A DNA stretch of 7,366 bases, from assembly GCA_050742455.1 (NCBI GenBank), contig JBOGIG010000142.1, positions 1 to 7,366 on the forward strand, read 5' to 3'. The position numbers were made by a program, and so were the translations under genes. Under the pieces are notes generated by a model, which did not search any database, was not told the origin of the DNA, and worked only from the letters and a program-made list of their open reading frames with translations. This DNA comes from JBOGIG01 sp050742455 (GTDB taxonomy: Bacteria; Actinomycetota; Acidimicrobiia; Acidimicrobiales; JBOGIG01). Of this stretch, positions 5,507-7,366 are shown one piece after another (within the stretch, counting starts at the first letter, position 1; the number at the start of each line of letters is the position of its first letter).

Positions 5507-6394
5507 ATGGATCGTTCCAGGTATTCGCCGGTGAGGACGGGTCCCAACGGCCGAGCGCGGGTGGAGCTGGCCGACGACCACCCCGGCGTCACCGACCCAA
5601 GCTACCGGGAGCGCCGCGATGCTCTGGCCGAGTTGGCCCTGGCCTGGACGCCCGGGCAAGCCATAGCCCGCCCCACCTACCGTGATGAAGAGCACCGGGT
5701 CTGGCAACTGGTCAGCGCCCAGTTGGAGGGGCTGCACGAGCGCTTTGCCTGCCAGGCCTTCTTGGAAGGTAAGGAGGCCCTGGCACTGCCGACCGAACGG
5801 ATCCCCCAGCTCGACGAAGTGACGACACTCCTGGAACCGAGTGCCGGATTTCGCTACCAACCGGTGGCCGGCCTCGCCCCCCTGAGGGACTTCTACCGCT
5901 CGTTTGCCGACGGCGTGTTCTGGTCGACGCAATACATCCGCCACCCTTCCGAGCCGCTCTACACCCCCGAGCCAGACCTGATCCACGAGGTCATCGGGCA
6001 CGCCAACCAGCTGGCTCACCCCGTGTTCCCCGAGCTGTACCGCCTGTTCGGCGACGCGGTGAACCGGGTCGGTAGCGACGACGCATTGCGCTTCTTGTCC
6101 CAGGTCTTTTGGTACACGATGGAGTTCGGTGTGTTGTGGGAGGGATCGGATCTGCGGGCCTTCGGCGCCGGCATCCTGTCGTCAGTGGGCGAGACCCGGA
6201 CCTTCGGCCAGGCGGACATCCGCCCCGCCGATATTTCGGCCATGGGATGGGCGAGCTATGACATTGCCCATCCCCAACCGGTGCTTTACTCATGGTCGTC
6301 TATTTCGGAGATGCACCACCGGCTGGGCGAGTTCGTGTCCGACTTCGATGACGCCGGATTCGAAAGCCTCGAAGCACGACACCTAGTCGCGTAG
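5507..6394 (+). CDS. phhA: Aromatic amino acid hydroxylase, probably phenylalanine 4-monooxygenase
   Basis: A tetrahydropterin-dependent non-heme iron hydroxylase; the likely reaction is Phe + O2 to Tyr, feeding the tyrosine pathway encoded on the other strand. The 295-residue protein is only the catalytic domain, with no N-terminal ACT domain, as in bacterial PhhA. The iron ligands are visible: H160 and H165 in PDLIHEVIGHANQLAHP and E206 in FWYTMEFGVL. Conserved flanks include YTPEPD (152-157) and FGAGILSSVGET (219-230), with QPVLYSWSSI near the C terminus. Substrate choice among Phe, Tyr and Trp is set by context: a complete Tyr-degrading operon is adjacent. No pterin-4a-carbinolamine dehydratase gene (phhB) is in the window, so cofactor recycling must be encoded elsewhere. 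It is divergent from the second Lrp-type gene. The stop codon lies inside a small hairpin that precedes the toxin-antitoxin pair. Confidence 0.94.
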   Translation: MDRSRYSPVRTGPNGRARVELADDHPGVTDPSYRERRDALAELALAWTPGQAIARPTYRDEEHRVWQLVSAQLEGLHERFACQAFLEGKEALALPTERIPQLDEVTTLLEPSAGFRYQPVAGLAPLRDFYRSFADGVFWSTQYIRHPSEPLYTPEPDLIHEVIGHANQLAHPVFPELYRLFGDAVNRVGSDDALRFLSQVFWYTMEFGVLWEGSDLRAFGAGILSSVGETRTFGQADIRPADISAMGWASYDIAHPQPVLYSWSSISEMHHRLGEFVSDFDDAGFESLEARHLVA

Positions 6395-6415
6395 CAGAGA
6401 TGCTACAATGGACCG
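6391..6415 (+). promoter_or_regulatory. Palindrome and -10 of the toxin-antitoxin promoter
   Basis: GTAGCA-GAGA-TGCTAC (6391-6406) is a perfect 6-base inverted repeat that includes the phhA stop codon. It overlaps TACAAT (6404-6409), a five-of-six -10 match. Six bases separate this hexamer from the ATG at 6416, so transcription would start at or next to the A of ATG, giving a leaderless mRNA; no Shine-Dalgarno is visible. No -35 is evident. No T-run follows the hairpin, so it looks like an autoregulatory operator of the TA module rather than a terminator (inference). Confidence 0.5.
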
Positions 6416-6670
6416 ATGACCGACATCCCTGCACGCGACCTTCGAAATGATGTCAGTTCCGTGCTCCGTCGGGTCGAGCACGGCGAGCACCTCAGGGTGA
6501 CGGTAAGCGGCCGTCCTGTGGCCGAGCTGCGACCGCTGCCCACCCGGCCGAGGTCGATGGCATGGAACACATTCTTCCGAGGCAGCGACCGCTGGCAAGC
6601 CGATCCCGAGCTCGCCCGAGAACTGTCAGACCTCCTGCCCGAGACGACCGACGACCTCCCGATCGCGTGA
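6416..6670 (+). CDS. Phd/YefM-family antitoxin
   Basis: An 84-residue type II antitoxin. Residues 1-45 have the Phd/YefM DNA-binding and dimerisation pattern (ARDLRNDVSSVLRRVEHGEHLRVTV, then SGRPVAELRPLP); the rest, with ADPELARELSDLL, is an acidic, probably flexible tail expected to wrap the toxin. It should neutralise the downstream PIN ribonuclease and, with it, repress its own promoter. The ATG at 6416 is the only reasonable start; it lacks a Shine-Dalgarno and sits just after a -10-like hexamer, fitting leaderless translation. It ends in a GTGA overlap with the toxin gene. Pairing of Phd-type antitoxins with VapC toxins is common in actinobacteria. Confidence 0.88.
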   Translation: MTDIPARDLRNDVSSVLRRVEHGEHLRVTVSGRPVAELRPLPTRPRSMAWNTFFRGSDRWQADPELARELSDLLPETTDDLPIA

Positions 6671-7077
6671 CCGCCTCCAACGAGCACAACGACGGCGGGG
6701 CCGTGCTCGCCGACACGTCCCTGTTCATCGCTGTCGAGCAGGACCGACCGCTCTCCGCGCCCCCACCCGGGCGCGTCTCGGTGTCGGTCATCACGATGGG
6801 CGAGCTTCGCCTCGGGGTCCTCGCTGCCCAGGACGGGCCGACCCAGGCACGACGGTTGGAAACCTTGTTAGCAGCCGCGGCGCTCGACCCCCTGCCGGTC
6901 GATGAGGGAGTTGCTCATGCCTGGGCAGCCCTGCGCCTCGCCCTTCGGGACGCGGGCAAACGAATGCCGGTCAACGACTCGTGGATCGCTGCGACGGCAA
7001 TCGCCAACGACCTGGCAGTCGCATCCCAGGACAACGACTACGACGACATACCCGGGCTTCGAGTCATACGAATCTGA
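6667..7077 (+). CDS. vapC: PIN-domain ribonuclease toxin (VapC-like)
   Basis: A 136-residue PIN-domain toxin expected to be an Mg2+-dependent endoribonuclease; VapC proteins cut tRNA or rRNA, but the target here is unknown. The acidic active-site residues are present: D16 in LADTSLFI, E46 in ITMGELRLGV, D104 in VNDSWIAATA, and D122/D124 in SQDNDYDDIPG. The length matches the family. The open frame extends upstream to 6562 inside the antitoxin gene, but GTG 6667 overlaps the antitoxin stop as GTGA and gives a normal N terminus, so I take it as the start. The active site is intact, so the toxin is probably functional. It is translationally coupled to the antitoxin. Confidence 0.9.
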   Translation: MTASNEHNDGGAVLADTSLFIAVEQDRPLSAPPPGRVSVSVITMGELRLGVLAAQDGPTQARRLETLLAAAALDPLPVDEGVAHAWAALRLALRDAGKRMPVNDSWIAATAIANDLAVASQDNDYDDIPGLRVIRI

Positions 7078-7137
7078 AGTCGGCATTTGCTCAGAGCTGC
7101 CCAAGGCCGATGCTCATGGCCAAGCTGAGGACCGGGC

Positions 7138-7159
7138 CATGACTAGAATACAGGTCATG
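7138..7159 (+). promoter_or_regulatory. Palindrome and -10 of the second antitoxin
   Basis: CATGAC (7138-7143) and GTCATG (7154-7159) form a perfect inverted repeat around TAGAAT (7144-7149), a five-of-six -10 match. The hexamer ends seven bases before the ATG at 7157, again the spacing for a leaderless transcript. It is a likely autoregulatory operator of the truncated module (inference). Confidence 0.45.
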
Positions 7160-7261
7160 ACCGAGACGCTTTCGCTCGCCCACATCAAGGCTCACCTCTC
7201 CGAGGTCGTCGACCGAGTCGAGCACCAGCACGACCGCATCGGAAGCTGTCAAGGCCGTTGA
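7157..7261 (+). pseudogene. Truncated Phd/YefM-family antitoxin
   Basis: The frame starts MTETLSLAHIKAHLSEVVDRVEH, a classic Phd/YefM N terminus. Resemblance to the family stops after about residue 28 (HDRI, near 7240). A homologue would continue with a strand and a GRP-type motif like the one in the intact antitoxin upstream; here it reads GSCQGR and stops at 7261, leaving 34 residues. The DNA-binding half is partly present and the toxin-binding tail is gone. No toxin partner follows in the window. The break coincides with sequence that may be the end of an insertion element, so interruption by insertion is the simplest reading. Confidence 0.7.
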
Positions 7262-7366
7262 GACAAGTTTCTTTCAAACGTTCTGTATCAGGGCCTCCTG
7301 GGGTTCGTTGATCCAAGCAACTGTCGGGAGCTTCGGCGGTGTGGGAGGTTCGGCGAACCGGGATGG
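7241..7366. mobile_element. Possible end of an insertion sequence, cut by the right edge
   Basis: Sequence from about 7241 bears no relation to the interrupted antitoxin. Next to the break is TGTCAAGGCCGTTGAGACA (7247-7265), whose outer four bases are mutually inverted (TGTC...GACA), as insertion-element termini can be, and a minus-strand frame follows that resembles a transposase tail. The exact boundary, family and any target duplication cannot be read, because the other end lies outside the window. Confidence 0.4.
7274..7366 (-). CDS. Possible transposase C terminus, 5' end beyond the right edge
   Basis: On the minus strand a frame is open from the right edge to TGA at 7276-7274, giving 30 residues ending TVAWINEPQEALIQNV. 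The proline-rich stretch and the tail recall C termini of some actinobacterial transposases, from memory only; the fragment has no catalytic motif. An open frame of 30 codons in high-GC DNA can be chance, so the call rests on its position against the antitoxin break. Confidence 0.35.
   Translation of the reverse strand, partial: PSRFAEPPTPPKLPTVAWINEPQEALIQNV

Noticed and set aside
6562..6666. Extended N terminus for the PIN toxin.
   Set aside because: It is Arg/Pro-rich out-of-frame reading of the antitoxin; GTG 6667 gives the usual overlap and length.
7090..7131. Possible terminator after the toxin: CTCAG ... CTGAG with inner GGCC repeats.
   Set aside because: Arms are only 5 bases with a long loop, and no T-run follows.
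7347..7359. GGTTCG-g-CGAACC inverted repeat near the right edge.
   Set aside because: It lies inside the probable transposase frame and is short; six-base arms are expected by chance in DNA of this composition.
1..7366. CRISPR array, tRNA, rRNA, riboswitch, or phage genes.
   Set aside because: No regularly spaced long repeats, cloverleaf, rRNA-like stretch or phage motif was seen on either strand.

Overview
The window is a high-GC, densely packed piece of bacterial chromosome, most likely from an actinobacterium. This rests on the overall base composition, GTG starts, the actinobacterial look of the HPD, HisC-like aminotransferase and HmgA sequences, and TA-module promoters that fit leaderless transcripts. 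I cannot fix the taxon further. The two regulatory intergenic gaps are clearly AT-rich against the coding background.

Positions 1-4303 (minus strand) hold a tightly coupled operon read right to left: hpd (4-hydroxyphenylpyruvate dioxygenase), a HisC-like aromatic aminotransferase, fahA (fumarylacetoacetase) and hmgA (homogentisate 1,2-dioxygenase, cut by the left edge). The junctions are a 2-base gap, an 8-base overlap and a 4-base ATGA overlap. Positions 4412-4906 (+) and 4896-5339 (-) encode two Lrp/AsnC-family regulators that converge and overlap by 11 bases. Positions 5507-6394 (+) encode an aromatic amino acid hydroxylase, probably phenylalanine 4-hydroxylase (PhhA). Together the genes describe Phe -> Tyr -> 4-hydroxyphenylpyruvate -> homogentisate -> maleylacetoacetate, then (after an isomerase not seen here) fumarylacetoacetate -> fumarate + acetoacetate.

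The layout is mirrored: each enzyme unit is divergent from its own Lrp-type regulator, and the two regulators meet tail to tail. Both divergent gaps (4304-4411 and 5340-5506) contain the same arrangement, TATAGT, a spacer, then ACTAT(C/T)TTGAGCT, in the same orientation relative to the adjacent regulator gene. This suggests a shared operator that ties phhA, the hpd operon and both regulators into one circuit. The phhA leader also carries three 11-bp tandem repeats, each holding a Shine-Dalgarno-like core and an ATG, which make overlapping four-codon mini-ORFs just before the real start.

The right end (6391-7366) is accessory DNA. It has a Phd/YefM-type antitoxin and PIN-domain (VapC-like) toxin pair with a GTGA overlap, then a second Phd/YefM antitoxin that loses family resemblance after about 28 codons. 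Past that point there is unrelated sequence and a minus-strand reading frame ending at 7274 that may be the tail of a transposase. Both antitoxin genes have a palindrome and a -10-like hexamer placed so that transcription could begin at or next to the ATG.
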